From contig JACKDR010000002.1 in NCBI GenBank assembly GCA_020633495.1, positions 186,001 through 250,000 on the forward strand: a stretch of 64,000 nucleotides of DNA. Reading direction: 5' to 3'. This stretch comes from Kofleriaceae bacterium. Its GTDB lineage: Bacteria > Myxococcota_A > Polyangia > Haliangiales > Haliangiaceae. The notes under the pieces were generated by a model. It saw only the letters and a list, made by a program, of their open reading frames with translations, did no database searches and was not told where the DNA came from. Shown here piece after piece: positions 1-8,924 of the stretch; the first letter of the stretch is position 1; each line of letters opens with the position of its first letter. The position numbers were made by a program, and so were the translations under genes.

Positions 1-1
1 C

Positions 2-382
2 AACAAGTACGACGACAAGTTCGCCGCCCTCGCCGAGGAGAACCTCGAGCTGCGCGGCAAGGCGCGCGACGCCGCGGATCAGGGCGACGACAAGGCGCTC
101 GACGCGCTGATCGACAAGCTGGTCGCCAACCAGCGGGCGCGGTGGGACCTCGACGAGAAGCGCTTCGCCGAGGTCCGCAAGGTGCTGACCGTGACCCAGG
201 CGGCGCGGATCCTGGTCGTGCTGCCCGAGATCGATCGCAAGATCCTCGCCGGCGTGCGGCGCGCGATCCGGGCCGGCAAGGCCGGCAAGGCCGGCAAGGC
301 CGGCAAGGCCGGCAAGGCCGGCCGCAAGCGTCGCGGCGGCCAGGACGACGGCAGCGTCAAGAACCCGTTCGCGGACCCGTGA
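2..382 (+). CDS. C-terminal part of a Spy/CpxP-like protein with GKA repeats
   Basis: This is the 3' end of a gene that begins before the window. About 126 residues are visible, rich in charged helical sequence, followed by a segment reading LTVTQAARILVVLPEIDRKI. That resembles the LTxxQ-type helix of Spy/CpxP periplasmic chaperones and metal-sensor proteins, in which a helix ends in LTPEQAA plus hydrophobics and LPE. After it come five GKA repeats and a basic tail ending NPFADP. The helical part suggests a periplasmic or envelope stress protein, but the signal peptide would lie upstream and cannot be seen. The family assignment is an inference from one short motif. A 97-base gap separates it from the next gene. 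Confidence 0.6.
   Translation, partial: NKYDDKFAALAEENLELRGKARDAADQGDDKALDALIDKLVANQRARWDLDEKRFAEVRKVLTVTQAARILVVLPEIDRKILAGVRRAIRAGKAGKAGKAGKAGKAGRKRRGGQDDGSVKNPFADP
272..316 (+). repeat. Five tandem copies of a 9-base unit (GKA codons)
   Basis: The unit gccggcaag occurs five times in a row without change and encodes Gly-Lys-Ala repeats, giving the end of the partial protein a lysine-rich flexible tail. Identical DNA copies suggest recent slippage. Confidence 0.9.
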
Positions 383-479
383 TCGCCGCGGCGCGCGGCC
401 GCGGCCGCGCGCGCGACGTGGCCCGGCGCGCCGGGCCCAAACGAGACGCGCGGCACGCGGCGCGGTATCATCGGCGGCG

Positions 480-1970
480 ATGATCGAGGTGACCTGCGGC
501 GCGTGTGGGAGCACGCTCCGCTTCGCGGAAGCCGACGTCCCGCCGGGGAGCAAGACGGTCGCCTGCACCCAGTGCAAGGCTCGCGTCGCGGTGCCCGTGC
601 GCGGCGGCCTGCCGCCGATGCCGTCCATCCCGTCGCCGATGGCGCCCAAGCCGGCCGGCGGCACCGGTGACGTCATCGATCTCGGCGCGCTGCCAGCGCC
701 CAAGCGGCCGTCGCCGCTGGCCGGGGCGGTCGCGGCACCGCCGATGACGCGCAAGCCGCCGTCGCCGCTGGCCGGGCGCGCCGCCGCGACGCCGACGCCG
801 ACGCCCGCGCCCGCCCTGGAGATGGACGCGATCGATCTCCCCGCCCCGGTCGGCGACCACCCGGGCGCCGGTGGCCTCGACCTCGGCCTCGACGATCTCC
901 CCGCACCCAAGCGGGCGCCGACCAGCCCGGCGATCCGGCAGGGCTCGATGTCGCCGCGCGGCCCGATCGACGATCTCCCCGCGCCCAAGCGCGCCGGCGG
1001 CGGCCTCGACCTCGGCGGCGGCCTCGACCTCGACGATCTCCCCGCACCCAAGGCGGCCACGGGCCTCGACGATCTCCCCGCACCCAAGCGCGCCAGCGGC
1101 CTCGACCTCGGCGGCAGCCTCGACCTCGACGATCTCCCCGCACCCAAGGCGGCCACGGGCCTCGACGATCTCCCCGCACCCAAGCGCGCCAGCGGCCTCG
1201 ACCTCGGCGGCAGCCTCGACCTCGACGATCTCCCCGCACCCAAGGCGGCCACGGGCCTCGACGATCTCCCCGCACCCAAGCGCGCCAGCGGCGGCCTCGA
1301 CCTCGACGATCTCCCCGCACCCAAGCGCGCCGGCGGCGACGGCGGCGTCGACCTTCCCGCACCCAAAGGCTTCTTCGACGATCTCCCCGCGCCCAAGGGA
1401 ACCGTCCGCGGCCCGGGGCCCGGCCGCGAGCCGGCAACGGCGCGCGGCGACGGCGTCGACCTCCCCGCACCCAAGGGCTTCTTCGACGATCTCCCTGCGC
1501 CCAAAGGGGCGAGCGGCGGCGCAGGCGCCGGCACCGACCTCCCCGCACCCAAGGGCTTCTTCGACGACCTCCCCGCGCCCAAGGGGGCGAGCGGCGGCGC
1601 AGGCGCCGGCACCGACCTCCCCGCACCCAAGGGCTTCTTCGACGACCTCCCGGGGCCGCGCAAGGGCGGCACGATTCCTCCCGCGACCGCCGCGGGCCCC
1701 GACGCCGCGGGCCCGGCGCGCGGGCTCGATCCGACGACCTCGATCCGCGCCGCCGACGATGCCGCCGGCGACGGCCGCGTCGAAGGCCGGCGCCACCGCG
1801 TCGAAGGCCGGCGCCACCGCGGCGAGGCGGCGCGGGCGCCGCGGAGCCGCCGCGCGCCATGCCGCTCGAGCTCCCGACGAGCGGCGCGCCCGCCGCTCGA
1901 GCTCGACGCCCCGGCGGATCGCTACGAGGCCTCGATCTGCCGGCGATGCCGACCACCGGTGGCGTCCTGA
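480..1970 (+). CDS. Zinc-ribbon protein with DLPAPK repeats (N-terminal part of a split gene)
   Basis: Residues 1-43 form a zinc-ribbon of the MJ0042 type, with CGAC near residue 7 and CTQC near residue 30. The rest is low-complexity sequence with about 16 copies of DLPAPK, first in LDDLPAPK-RAS/AAT units and then paired with GFFDDLPAPKGAS units. From about 1750 onward the frame loses its character: Arg-rich sequence appears, while the next frame reads repeated SKAGAT and the third reads GLDLPAMP, which resumes the motif. I therefore infer at least two indels between about 1750 and 1930, and that this is the N-terminus of the TPR protein ending at 4660. The start ATG lies 8 bases after a TATCAT box, with no Shine-Dalgarno sequence, so the mRNA may be leaderless. 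Function unknown; zinc-ribbon/TPR architectures are common in myxobacterial signalling and motility proteins. Confidence 0.75.
   Translation: MIEVTCGACGSTLRFAEADVPPGSKTVACTQCKARVAVPVRGGLPPMPSIPSPMAPKPAGGTGDVIDLGALPAPKRPSPLAGAVAAPPMTRKPPSPLAGRAAATPTPTPAPALEMDAIDLPAPVGDHPGAGGLDLGLDDLPAPKRAPTSPAIRQGSMSPRGPIDDLPAPKRAGGGLDLGGGLDLDDLPAPKAATGLDDLPAPKRASGLDLGGSLDLDDLPAPKAATGLDDLPAPKRASGLDLGGSLDLDDLPAPKAATGLDDLPAPKRASGGLDLDDLPAPKRAGGDGGVDLPAPKGFFDDLPAPKGTVRGPGPGREPATARGDGVDLPAPKGFFDDLPAPKGASGGAGAGTDLPAPKGFFDDLPAPKGASGGAGAGTDLPAPKGFFDDLPGPRKGGTIPPATAAGPDAAGPARGLDPTTSIRAADDAAGDGRVEGRRHRVEGRRHRGEAARAPRSRRAPCRSSSRRAARPPLELDAPADRYEASICRRCRPPVAS
1053..1325 (+). repeat. 96-base tandem repeat coding for paired DLPAPK motifs
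   Basis: Two nearly identical 96-base units (1053-1148 and 1149-1244) are followed by a shortened third. Each encodes two DLPAPK motifs separated by a Gly/Leu/Asp-rich linker. The DNA-level identity points to recent unit duplication, so copy number may vary between strains. Confidence 0.85.
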
Positions 1971-4660
1971 CCAAGCAGGCCGGCGGCGTCTCGTTCAAGG
2001 CGGGCGCGTCGACGGGCGGCGCCGCGGTCATCTCGGCGCCGGCGCCGCGCGGCGACGCCCTCGACCTCGACGTCGAGGCGCGCCCGGACCGCCCGGCGCC
2101 GGGCCGGTCCTCCAGCGCGCGCGCCGCGGCCGCCGGTGACGACGCCGGCCAGGGCAAGCGCGCGCGCAAGGACAAGGCCGCGGGCACGGGCCTGTCGCCC
2201 CGGCTCCGCAAGATCCTGCTGGTCGCCGCGCTCGGCGTCGTCGGGCTCGGCGCCGGCGGCTTCTTCCTGTACCAGCGCCACCAGGCCAGCCAGGCGCGCG
2301 CCGAGCAGGTCGACGCCAGCATGGCGCGCGCCCGCCGCGCCATGACCGACGACGCGCCCGGCCACTGGGGCCGCGCCGCCGCCGCCGCCAAGGAGGCGCT
2401 CGAGGTCGCCAAGGGCAACGACGACGCGCTCGGCATCGCCGCCGAGGCCACGATGGCCGCGATGCTCGAGGACGGCACCGGGGTCAAGCAGCGCCGCGCC
2501 GCTGCCGAGCAGCTCGTCGATCAGATGCGCGCCGCCGCCGCCCGCGGGCCCCACGTCGAGCGCGCCTCCGCGCTGTGGCTGCTGGTCTCGGGCGACGCCG
2601 ACGGCGCCGTCGAGGCCCTCACCGCGCTCGCCGGCAAGGCGCCCAAGGACGCCGACCTGCAGCTGTACCTGGGCTGGGCCCAGGCGGCGCGCCGCGACTG
2701 GTCGGCGGCCCGCGACGCGTTCGCCGCCGCGGCCGAGGCCAAGAACCGGGTCGTGCCGGCCCGCTACGGCCAGGGCCTGGCCCAGCTCGAGCTCGGCGAT
2801 CTCGAGGGCGCGCGCGCCAGCTTCGCCGCCGTCAACGACGCCTCCAAGAAGGACCACATCGGCGCGATGGTCGGCGTCGCCGCGGCGATGCCCCCGGAGA
2901 CCTACGCCCGGCGCGAGGCCGAGCTGCTGGCGATCCTGGGCCGCAAGGACATCGGCGAGGCCGACCCGCGCGCGGTCGCGCTGGCGTGGCGGCTGGCCGG
3001 CGACGACGCCCGCCGCGCCGGGCGCTACGACGCCGCGCGCGAGCGCTACCGCAAGACCCTCGAGCTGGCGCCCGACGACGTGCCGGCGATCGTCGGCGAC
3101 GCCGAGCTCGATCTGGCCGAGAACCACTACGAGACCGCCGAGACGTCGCTGCAGCGCGCGCTGCAGCTGGCGCCCGACGACGTCGCCGCCGAGCTGGCGG
3201 GCGCCGACCTGGCGCTGCGCCGCGGCAAGCTCGAGCAGGCGGCGACCCTGATCGCGGCGCTGCGCGGGCGCGAGCTGCCCAACCAGGCCGACGCCGGCCG
3301 CCTCGCCGTCCTCGACGCCCGCCGCCTCGACGCCGCCGGCGATCTGACCGGCGCGCTCGCCGCCTACGCGGCCGCGCAGGAGCGGCTGGGCAGCGGCGAC
3401 ATCGGCCCGACGATCGCCGAGGCCGACGTCCTCGCGCGGCTCGCCAAGCAGGCCGACGCCGCCAAGCAGGCCGACCAGGCGCGGGCCTATCGCGACCAGC
3501 GCCTCGCGCTGCTCAAGGCGCTGGAGTCGGCGGCCGAGCGCGACACCACGACCGCGCTGACCCTGGGCCGCGCCTACCTGGCGTCCGGCGACGGCGCCGC
3601 CGCCGAGCGCTGGCTGACCGCGGTGCTCGCCGCGCAGCCCAGCGACGTCGAGACCCACCTCCAGCTCGCCGACGCGCTCGAGGCCCAGGGCAAGCACGAC
3701 GCCGCGATCGACATCCTGATGAAGGCGTTCGATCTCGACCCCAGCCGCGTCGACGTCGGCGTCGAGCTGGCGCGCACCCTCGAGAGCGCGGGGCGCAACC
3801 AGGACGCCGCCCGGCAGTACGGCAAGCTGCTCGCCGCGCCCGACGCGACCCTGGCGATGCGGATCCGCGCCGGCCTGTTCTACGCCCGCACCGGCGACGC
3901 CGAGGCCGCCGCGGCCCAGGGCGCGCTGATCGTCAAGGCCGAGCCGCGCAACCCGGCGGGGCTGTTCCTCCAGGCCGAGGGCAAGTTCGCCCAGGGCAAG
4001 CTCGAGGAGGCGCGCAAGCTCTACAGCGACGCCGCCGAGATCGATCCGCAGGCGATGTACCTGCAGGGCCTCGGGCTGGCGGCCGAGCGCCTGGCCATCA
4101 CCAGCGGCGAGACCCGCTACGACGACGAGGCGCTGCGCGCCTACTCCCAGGCCGCGGCCGCGGACCCGACCTCGCTGACGGCGCAGGTCGGCCGCGCCCG
4201 CCTCCACCTCAAGCGCCGCGAGTACGCCCGCGCCATCGAAGCGTACGAGGAGGCGCGCAAGCTGGGCGGCAACGACCCCGACGTCGCGTTCGGCCTGGGC
4301 GTCGCGTACCAGGAGATGGGGCAGCCGGCCAAGGCGATCGAGTGGCTCGAGCGCTCGGTGCGCGAGCAGCCGCGCGCCGAGGCCCACTACCGCCTGGCCG
4401 AGCTCAGCAAGGACAGCTCGCCGCGCGCGGCGCTGTCCCACTACGCCGCGGCGAGCCGGCTGGCCAAGAAGGACGAGGCCGAGGGGCGCGGCACCGCGGC
4501 GTGGCTGACCGACGCGCTGTGGCAGCTGGGCGAGCTCGAGTACAACGACAACCACGATCGCGGCATGTGCGACGCCTGGCGCGACTACCTGGGGCGCAAC
4601 CCCAGCGACGCGGTCAAGGTCGATCGCGTCAAGCGCACCATGCTGGCGCGCTGTCGCTGA
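1859..4660 (+). CDS. Membrane-anchored TPR protein (C-terminal part of the split zinc-ribbon gene)
   Basis: The open frame starts at an ATG inside the end of the previous ORF and gives 933 residues. The first 100 still carry GLDLPAMP and Ala/Gly-rich linker, then a basic stretch and one membrane segment (IL-LVAALGVVGLGAGGFFLY) near residues 118-138. The rest is a long series of helical pairs with TPR signatures (for example YETAETSLQRALQLAPDD and YARAIEAYEEARKLGGNDPD), at least a dozen repeats, ending in a Cys-containing tail. Predicted topology is cytoplasmic zinc-ribbon and linker with the TPR domain outside, or the reverse. The ATG at 1859 is only the first start in this frame; continuity with the 480 ORF through indels is more likely than a separate gene. 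TPR domains act as protein-binding scaffolds; the partner is unknown. Confidence 0.85.
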   Translation: MPLELPTSGAPAARARRPGGSLRGLDLPAMPTTGGVLTKQAGGVSFKAGASTGGAAVISAPAPRGDALDLDVEARPDRPAPGRSSSARAAAAGDDAGQGKRARKDKAAGTGLSPRLRKILLVAALGVVGLGAGGFFLYQRHQASQARAEQVDASMARARRAMTDDAPGHWGRAAAAAKEALEVAKGNDDALGIAAEATMAAMLEDGTGVKQRRAAAEQLVDQMRAAAARGPHVERASALWLLVSGDADGAVEALTALAGKAPKDADLQLYLGWAQAARRDWSAARDAFAAAAEAKNRVVPARYGQGLAQLELGDLEGARASFAAVNDASKKDHIGAMVGVAAAMPPETYARREAELLAILGRKDIGEADPRAVALAWRLAGDDARRAGRYDAARERYRKTLELAPDDVPAIVGDAELDLAENHYETAETSLQRALQLAPDDVAAELAGADLALRRGKLEQAATLIAALRGRELPNQADAGRLAVLDARRLDAAGDLTGALAAYAAAQERLGSGDIGPTIAEADVLARLAKQADAAKQADQARAYRDQRLALLKALESAAERDTTTALTLGRAYLASGDGAAAERWLTAVLAAQPSDVETHLQLADALEAQGKHDAAIDILMKAFDLDPSRVDVGVELARTLESAGRNQDAARQYGKLLAAPDATLAMRIRAGLFYARTGDAEAAAAQGALIVKAEPRNPAGLFLQAEGKFAQGKLEEARKLYSDAAEIDPQAMYLQGLGLAAERLAITSGETRYDDEALRAYSQAAAADPTSLTAQVGRARLHLKRREYARAIEAYEEARKLGGNDPDVAFGLGVAYQEMGQPAKAIEWLERSVREQPRAEAHYRLAELSKDSSPRAALSHYAAASRLAKKDEAEGRGTAAWLTDALWQLGELEYNDNHDRGMCDAWRDYLGRNPSDAVKVDRVKRTMLARCR

Positions 4661-4674
4661 TATCCTCGGCGGCG

Positions 4675-6333
4675 ATGATCGTCGATCGCCTCCGGGGCCA
4701 CGTCCGCGACGCCGCCTTCGTCGGGCGGGTCCTGTCGCGGACCCGCCTGCTCGGCGCGCTGCACCCCCGCGGCGTGTCACGGTTCCTGCGCGCCGCCCGC
4801 GGCACCTCGGTGGGGCCCCACCTCGCGACGATGCTCCACGCCAGCAACCAGCCCGACAAGGACTGCATCGTCGACGGCGATCGGCGGATCTCGTGGCGCG
4901 AGCTCGACGCCCTGGCCAACCAGCTCGGCCACGCGCTGGCGGCGCGGGGCGTCGGCGGCGGCGCCCCGGTGGCGATCATGATGCCCAACGGCGCCGACTA
5001 CCTGGTCGCGCAGCAGGCGCTGGCCCGCGTCGGCGCGGTCGCGGTGCAGATCGGCTACCGGCTCAAGGCCGGCGAGGTCGCGCACATCCTCGGCAACGCC
5101 GAGCCGAAGGCGATCCTGGTCCACGCCATGTACCAGGCGGTGATGGCCGCCGCGATCGCCCAGGCCGGCGCGACCGGGCGGATGATCGTCTTCGACGGCG
5201 ACGACCTGCCGGCCGGCGCCGAGCGCCACGCCGACGTGATCGCCGGTCAGCCGACCGACCGGCCGCCGCGGGCGCGCGGCAGCGGTGACGGCGGCGGCGG
5301 CGTGATCATCTACACCTCGGGCACCACCGGCAAGCCCAAGGGCGCGGCGCGGTCGTGGAAGCAGACCGGGCTGGGCGCGGTCGCCGACATGATGCTGCAG
5401 GTCGGCATGCGCCAGGACGATCGCCAGCTGGTGGTGTGCCCGCTGTACCACTCGGCGGCGCCGGCGTTCGTCGCGATGACGTTCTCGCTCGGCGGCACCG
5501 TCGTGTTGATGAACCACTTCGATCCCGAGGGCGCGCTGGCGCTGATCGAGCGCGAGCGGATCACGTCGATGCTGATGGTGCCCACGATGCTGGTCCGGCT
5601 GTCGGCGCTGCCCGCCGAGGTCCGGCGCCGCTACGACACCTCGTCGCTGCGCTGGGTCATGAGCGGCGCGGCGCCGCTGGCCACCGAGGTGGCGCGGACC
5701 TTCCAGGATCAGTTCGGCGCGGTGCTGTGGAACTTCTACGGCTCGACCGAGACCGGGGTGGTGACGCTGGCCGGCCCGTCCGACCACGTCGCGCGGCCCG
5801 GCACCGTCGGGCGCGCGCTGCGCGGCAACGAGGTCCGGATCCTCGCCACCGACGGGCGGCCGTGCGCGCCCGGCGAGGTCGGCGAGCTGTACGCGCGCAA
5901 CTCGATGCTGATCGCCGGCTACCACCGCAACCCCGACGCCACCGCGGCGTCGATGCGCGACGGCTTCTTCTCGGTGGGCGACCTGGCCCGGGTCGACGCC
6001 GACGGCTTCTACTACATGGAGTCGCGCAAGCACGACATGGTCATCTCCGGCGGGGTCAACATCTACCCGCGCGAGATCGAGGACCACCTGCACACCCACC
6101 CGGCGGTGCTCGAGGCCGCGGTCGTCGGCGTGCCCGATCCCGAGTGGGGCGAGTCGCTGCGCGCCTACGTGGTCGTGCGGCCGGCGGCGACCCTCACCGA
6201 GCCCGAGGTCGTCGACTGGTGCCGGCGCGGCCTCGCCGACTACAAGCGGCCGCGCCAGGTCGTCTTCCTCGGCGAGCTGCCGCGTAACCCCACCGGCAAG
6301 GTGCTCAAGCGCGAGCTGCGGCAGCGCCCGTGA
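4675..6333 (+). CDS. Acyl-CoA synthetase / AMP-dependent ligase
   Basis: A 552-residue ANL-superfamily enzyme that activates a carboxylic acid as acyl-AMP and transfers it to CoA. The P-loop-like signature YTSGTTGKPKG lies at about residues 213-223, the A5-type motif NFYGSTETG in the middle, and the C-terminal domain has GDLARVDADGFYY, MVISGGVNIYPREIE and the catalytic lysine in NPTGKVLKRELR. Substrate is uncertain: the overall pattern fits fatty acyl-CoA or fadD/caiC-like synthetases. The ATG was chosen because it follows the TPR gene stop by 14 bases and lies 9 bases after TATCCT, in the same sequence context as the start at 480. The stop overlaps the selB GTG (GTGA), so the two are cotranscribed, although no functional link is known. 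Confidence 0.93.
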   Translation: MIVDRLRGHVRDAAFVGRVLSRTRLLGALHPRGVSRFLRAARGTSVGPHLATMLHASNQPDKDCIVDGDRRISWRELDALANQLGHALAARGVGGGAPVAIMMPNGADYLVAQQALARVGAVAVQIGYRLKAGEVAHILGNAEPKAILVHAMYQAVMAAAIAQAGATGRMIVFDGDDLPAGAERHADVIAGQPTDRPPRARGSGDGGGGVIIYTSGTTGKPKGAARSWKQTGLGAVADMMLQVGMRQDDRQLVVCPLYHSAAPAFVAMTFSLGGTVVLMNHFDPEGALALIERERITSMLMVPTMLVRLSALPAEVRRRYDTSSLRWVMSGAAPLATEVARTFQDQFGAVLWNFYGSTETGVVTLAGPSDHVARPGTVGRALRGNEVRILATDGRPCAPGEVGELYARNSMLIAGYHRNPDATAASMRDGFFSVGDLARVDADGFYYMESRKHDMVISGGVNIYPREIEDHLHTHPAVLEAAVVGVPDPEWGESLRAYVVVRPAATLTEPEVVDWCRRGLADYKRPRQVVFLGELPRNPTGKVLKRELRQRP

Positions 6334-8240
6334 CCGCGTACCCGCTGGTGATCGGCACCGCCGGTCACATCGACCACGGCAAGACCGCGCTGGTGCGCGC
6401 GCTGACCGGCATCGACACCGACCGGCTGCCGGTCGAGAAGAAGCGCGGCATCACCACCGAGCTGGGCTTCGCCCACCTCGAGCTCGACGACCGCCGGCTC
6501 GCCGTCGTCGACGTCCCCGGCCACGAGCGCTTCGTGCGCGCGATGGCCGCCGGCGCCGGCGGCGTCGACCTGGTGTGCCTGGTGATCGCCGCCGACGAGG
6601 GCGTCATGCCCCAGACCCGCGAGCACCTCGACATCTGCCAGCTGCTCGGCGTGCGCGACGGCGTCGTCGTGCTGACCAAGCGCGACCTGGTCGACGACGA
6701 GTGGCTGGCCATGGTCGACGCCGAGGTCCGCGGCTGGCTGGCCGGCTCGTTCCTGGCCGACGCGCCGATCGTCGCGGTGTCGGCGCGCACCGGCGCCGGG
6801 CTCGACGACCTGCGCGCGACCCTGGCGGCGCGGCTGGCGGCGCTGCCGCCGCGGCCGCCCGCCGGCGTGCTGCGCCTGCCGGTCGATCGCGTCTTCACGA
6901 TCCGCGGCTTCGGCACGGTCGTGACCGGGACGGTGTGGAGCGGCCGGATCCGCGCCGGCGACGAGGTCGAGCTGGCGCCGCACGGGCGGACCGCGCGGGC
7001 CCGCGGCCTCGAGGTCCACGGCGGCGCCGTCGAGGAGGCGGTCGCCGGCCAGCGCTGCGCGATCAACCTCGCCGGCGTCGCGGTCGACGAGGTGCTGCGC
7101 GGCGACGTCGTCACCCACCCGGGCGCGCTGGTGCCGTCGCACATCCTCGACGTCGAGTACCGCCACCTGGCGTCGGCGGAGGCGCCGCTGCGCTCGTCGG
7201 CGCGGGTGCTGGTGCACCACGGCACGACCCAGGTGATGGCGACCGTCGTGCTGCCGGACGGCGGCGAGGTGACGCCCGGCGCCCAGGTGGTGGCGCAGCT
7301 GCGGCTCGACGCGCGCCGGCCGCTGTGCGCGCTGCCCGACGATCGCTTCATCGTGCGCGGCTTCGTGGCGCAGCGCCACCACGGCACGACGATCGGCGGC
7401 GGCCGGGTGCTGCGCGCTCAGGCCGCCAAGCTGCGGCGCGGCGGCGCCGGCCACGCCGCGGCGGTGGCGGCGCTCGCCGACGCCACCCTCGGCGAGCGCG
7501 TCGACTTCGAGGTCCGGGCGTCGCGCGCCGCCGGCGTCACCGCCGCCGAGCTGGGGCGGCGGATCGGCCACGAGCCCGCCGAGCTGACCGCGATCCTCGG
7601 CGAGCGCGTCGACGACGGCGCGCTGGTCGCCGCCGGCGACGGCGACGGCGCCCGCTACCTGCACGCGCAGGTGATCGCCGAGCTCGAGGCCGCGGTGATC
7701 GCGGCGCTCGACGACGCCCCCGAGCAGACGATCGCGCGCGAGGCGCTGCGCGGCCGGCTGCCGGCGGCGCTTTCGCCGCGCGCCTTCGACGTCGTGCTCG
7801 ACGGCGCCGTGCGGCGCGGCGCGGTCGCCCTCGACGGCGAGCTGGCGCGGCGGGCCCGCTCGGGGCCCGCGACGCCGGCGCTGGGGCCGGTCGAGCAGGA
7901 GCTCGTGGCGAAGTTCGAGGCCTGGGGCCTCGAGCCGCCGCGGCCGCGCGAGGTCGCCGCGGCGGTGGGCCGGGCCGAGGCCGCGATCAAGCCGGCGCTG
8001 GATCGGCTGCTGGCGGCGCGCGTGCTGGTGAAGATCAAGCCCGACTACTACCTGGCGAGCGCGGTGGTCGACGCCCTGCGCGCGCGCCTGATCGCGCACC
8101 TCGACGCCCACGGCGAGATCACGCCGCAGCAGTGGAAGGAGCTGACCGCGACGTCGCGAAAGTTCTCGATCCCGCTGGCCGAGCACTTCGACGCCGAGAA
8201 GCTGACCCTGCGCGTCGGCGACATCCGGCGCCGGCGATAG
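6330..8240 (+). CDS. selB: Selenocysteine-specific elongation factor SelB
   Basis: A 636-residue GTPase that delivers selenocysteinyl-tRNA to the ribosome at UGA codons carrying a SECIS element. The GTP-binding motifs are intact: G1 GHIDHGKT (residues 12-19), G3 DVPGHE (61-66), G4 TKRD (116-119). EF-Tu-like domains 2 and 3 follow (FTIRGFGTVVTGTVWSG), then winged-helix repeats in the last 250 residues, ending HFDAEKLTLRVGDIRRRR, as in bacterial SelB. Start is GTG overlapping the upstream stop. Neither selA, selD nor the selenocysteine tRNA is in this window, so the rest of the pathway must lie elsewhere if it works. A hydrolase or hybrid GTPase is unlikely given the C-terminal winged helices. 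Confidence 0.95.
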   Translation: MTAYPLVIGTAGHIDHGKTALVRALTGIDTDRLPVEKKRGITTELGFAHLELDDRRLAVVDVPGHERFVRAMAAGAGGVDLVCLVIAADEGVMPQTREHLDICQLLGVRDGVVVLTKRDLVDDEWLAMVDAEVRGWLAGSFLADAPIVAVSARTGAGLDDLRATLAARLAALPPRPPAGVLRLPVDRVFTIRGFGTVVTGTVWSGRIRAGDEVELAPHGRTARARGLEVHGGAVEEAVAGQRCAINLAGVAVDEVLRGDVVTHPGALVPSHILDVEYRHLASAEAPLRSSARVLVHHGTTQVMATVVLPDGGEVTPGAQVVAQLRLDARRPLCALPDDRFIVRGFVAQRHHGTTIGGGRVLRAQAAKLRRGGAGHAAAVAALADATLGERVDFEVRASRAAGVTAAELGRRIGHEPAELTAILGERVDDGALVAAGDGDGARYLHAQVIAELEAAVIAALDDAPEQTIAREALRGRLPAALSPRAFDVVLDGAVRRGAVALDGELARRARSGPATPALGPVEQELVAKFEAWGLEPPRPREVAAAVGRAEAAIKPALDRLLAARVLVKIKPDYYLASAVVDALRARLIAHLDAHGEITPQQWKELTATSRKFSIPLAEHFDAEKLTLRVGDIRRRR

Positions 8241-8246
8241 CGCGGG

Positions 8247-8265
8247 GCGCCGGGCCCCCGGGCGC
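8247..8265. terminator. GC hairpin between convergent genes
   Basis: A near-perfect inverted repeat (GCGCCGGG facing CCCGGGCGC) lies just after the selB stop and before the end of the converging gene. No T-run follows, so this is a weak terminator call. Confidence 0.3.
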
Positions 8266-8359
8266 GCGGCACACCTGGGCCGAGAACGCGGCGGCCCGGC
8301 CCCACGGACCGGACGGGACGGGACGGGGTCGAGGCCGCGGTCCGGCGCTCCCCGCGCGC

Positions 8360-8854
8360 TCAAGCCGGGCGCGTGGGCGCGACCCCGATCATCTTCTGCA
8401 TGATCCCGCTGCGCTGCAGCTCGACGATCACCATCGGCTGCGCGAGGTCGGCGGCGACCGCCTCGGCGAGCTGCACGACCTGCTGCTCGAAGTCCCGCGC
8501 CGACAGGTCGCTGGTGTTGATCAGGATGATCTGCGCACCAGGCTCGACGACCCGACCCCGGGACGGGTCGCCGTGCTGGTACATGCCTTCCTGTGCGACC
8601 AAGCTCGGCGACGGCTCGCCGACCTGCGCCGCCCACACCCGCACGACGATCTGGACGAGATCGTCGGTCGACCGCGCCGGCTCGCGGCCGTCGCCGAGGC
8701 CGACGAACAGGCGAGCGGCCAGGGGCGCGTCCGGGATCGGGGCGGTCGAGCTGGGCAGGGCGCCCTGATGGCGGAGCTTGCCCCGGGGCCAGAACGAGCC
8801 GCCGTGCGGCCCGCCCCACGAGCACGGGCCAGGGTTGCAGGGCAGGACGGGCAT
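8360..8854 (-). CDS. Hypothetical protein, 164 aa
   Basis: I do not recognise this protein. The coding assignment rests on an AGGAGG Shine-Dalgarno sequence 6-7 bases before the ATG and on balanced residue composition; the opposite-strand ORF here is Ser/Arg/Cys-rich and looks like a shadow. The N-terminus is Gly/Pro/Cys-rich (CNPGPCSWGGPHGG), followed by VGLGDGREPARSTDDLVQIVVRVW, a polar middle, and a C-terminal helix (ARDFEQQVVQLAEAVAADL) plus a hydrophobic strand. No signal peptide or membrane segment is apparent. It follows the barrel-protein gene by 70 bases on the same strand, so the two probably share a transcript. The second half, with IILINTSDL and MVIVELQ, could be a small alpha/beta domain. 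Confidence 0.65.
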   Translation of the reverse strand: MPVLPCNPGPCSWGGPHGGSFWPRGKLRHQGALPSSTAPIPDAPLAARLFVGLGDGREPARSTDDLVQIVVRVWAAQVGEPSPSLVAQEGMYQHGDPSRGRVVEPGAQIILINTSDLSARDFEQQVVQLAEAVAADLAQPMVIVELQRSGIMQKMIGVAPTRPA

Positions 8855-8924
8855 CGCCTCCTCCTCGGGGCGCGTCGCTCCGGCGGGTCGCGCCGCGGCG
8901 CGCGACCTGGCGACGAGCGTCCAG

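Noticed and set aside
1053..1325. CRISPR-like regular repeats
   Set aside because: The repeats are contiguous, in frame and encode DLPAPK units; there are no unique spacers and no cas genes.
8241..8359. Possible selenocysteine tRNA gene next to selB
   Set aside because: No acceptor-stem pairing or T-loop sequence could be found in this GC-rich gap.
8373..8768. Plus-strand ORF of 131 codons
   Set aside because: Cys/Ser/Arg/Thr-rich shadow of the minus-strand gene, which has a proper ribosome site.
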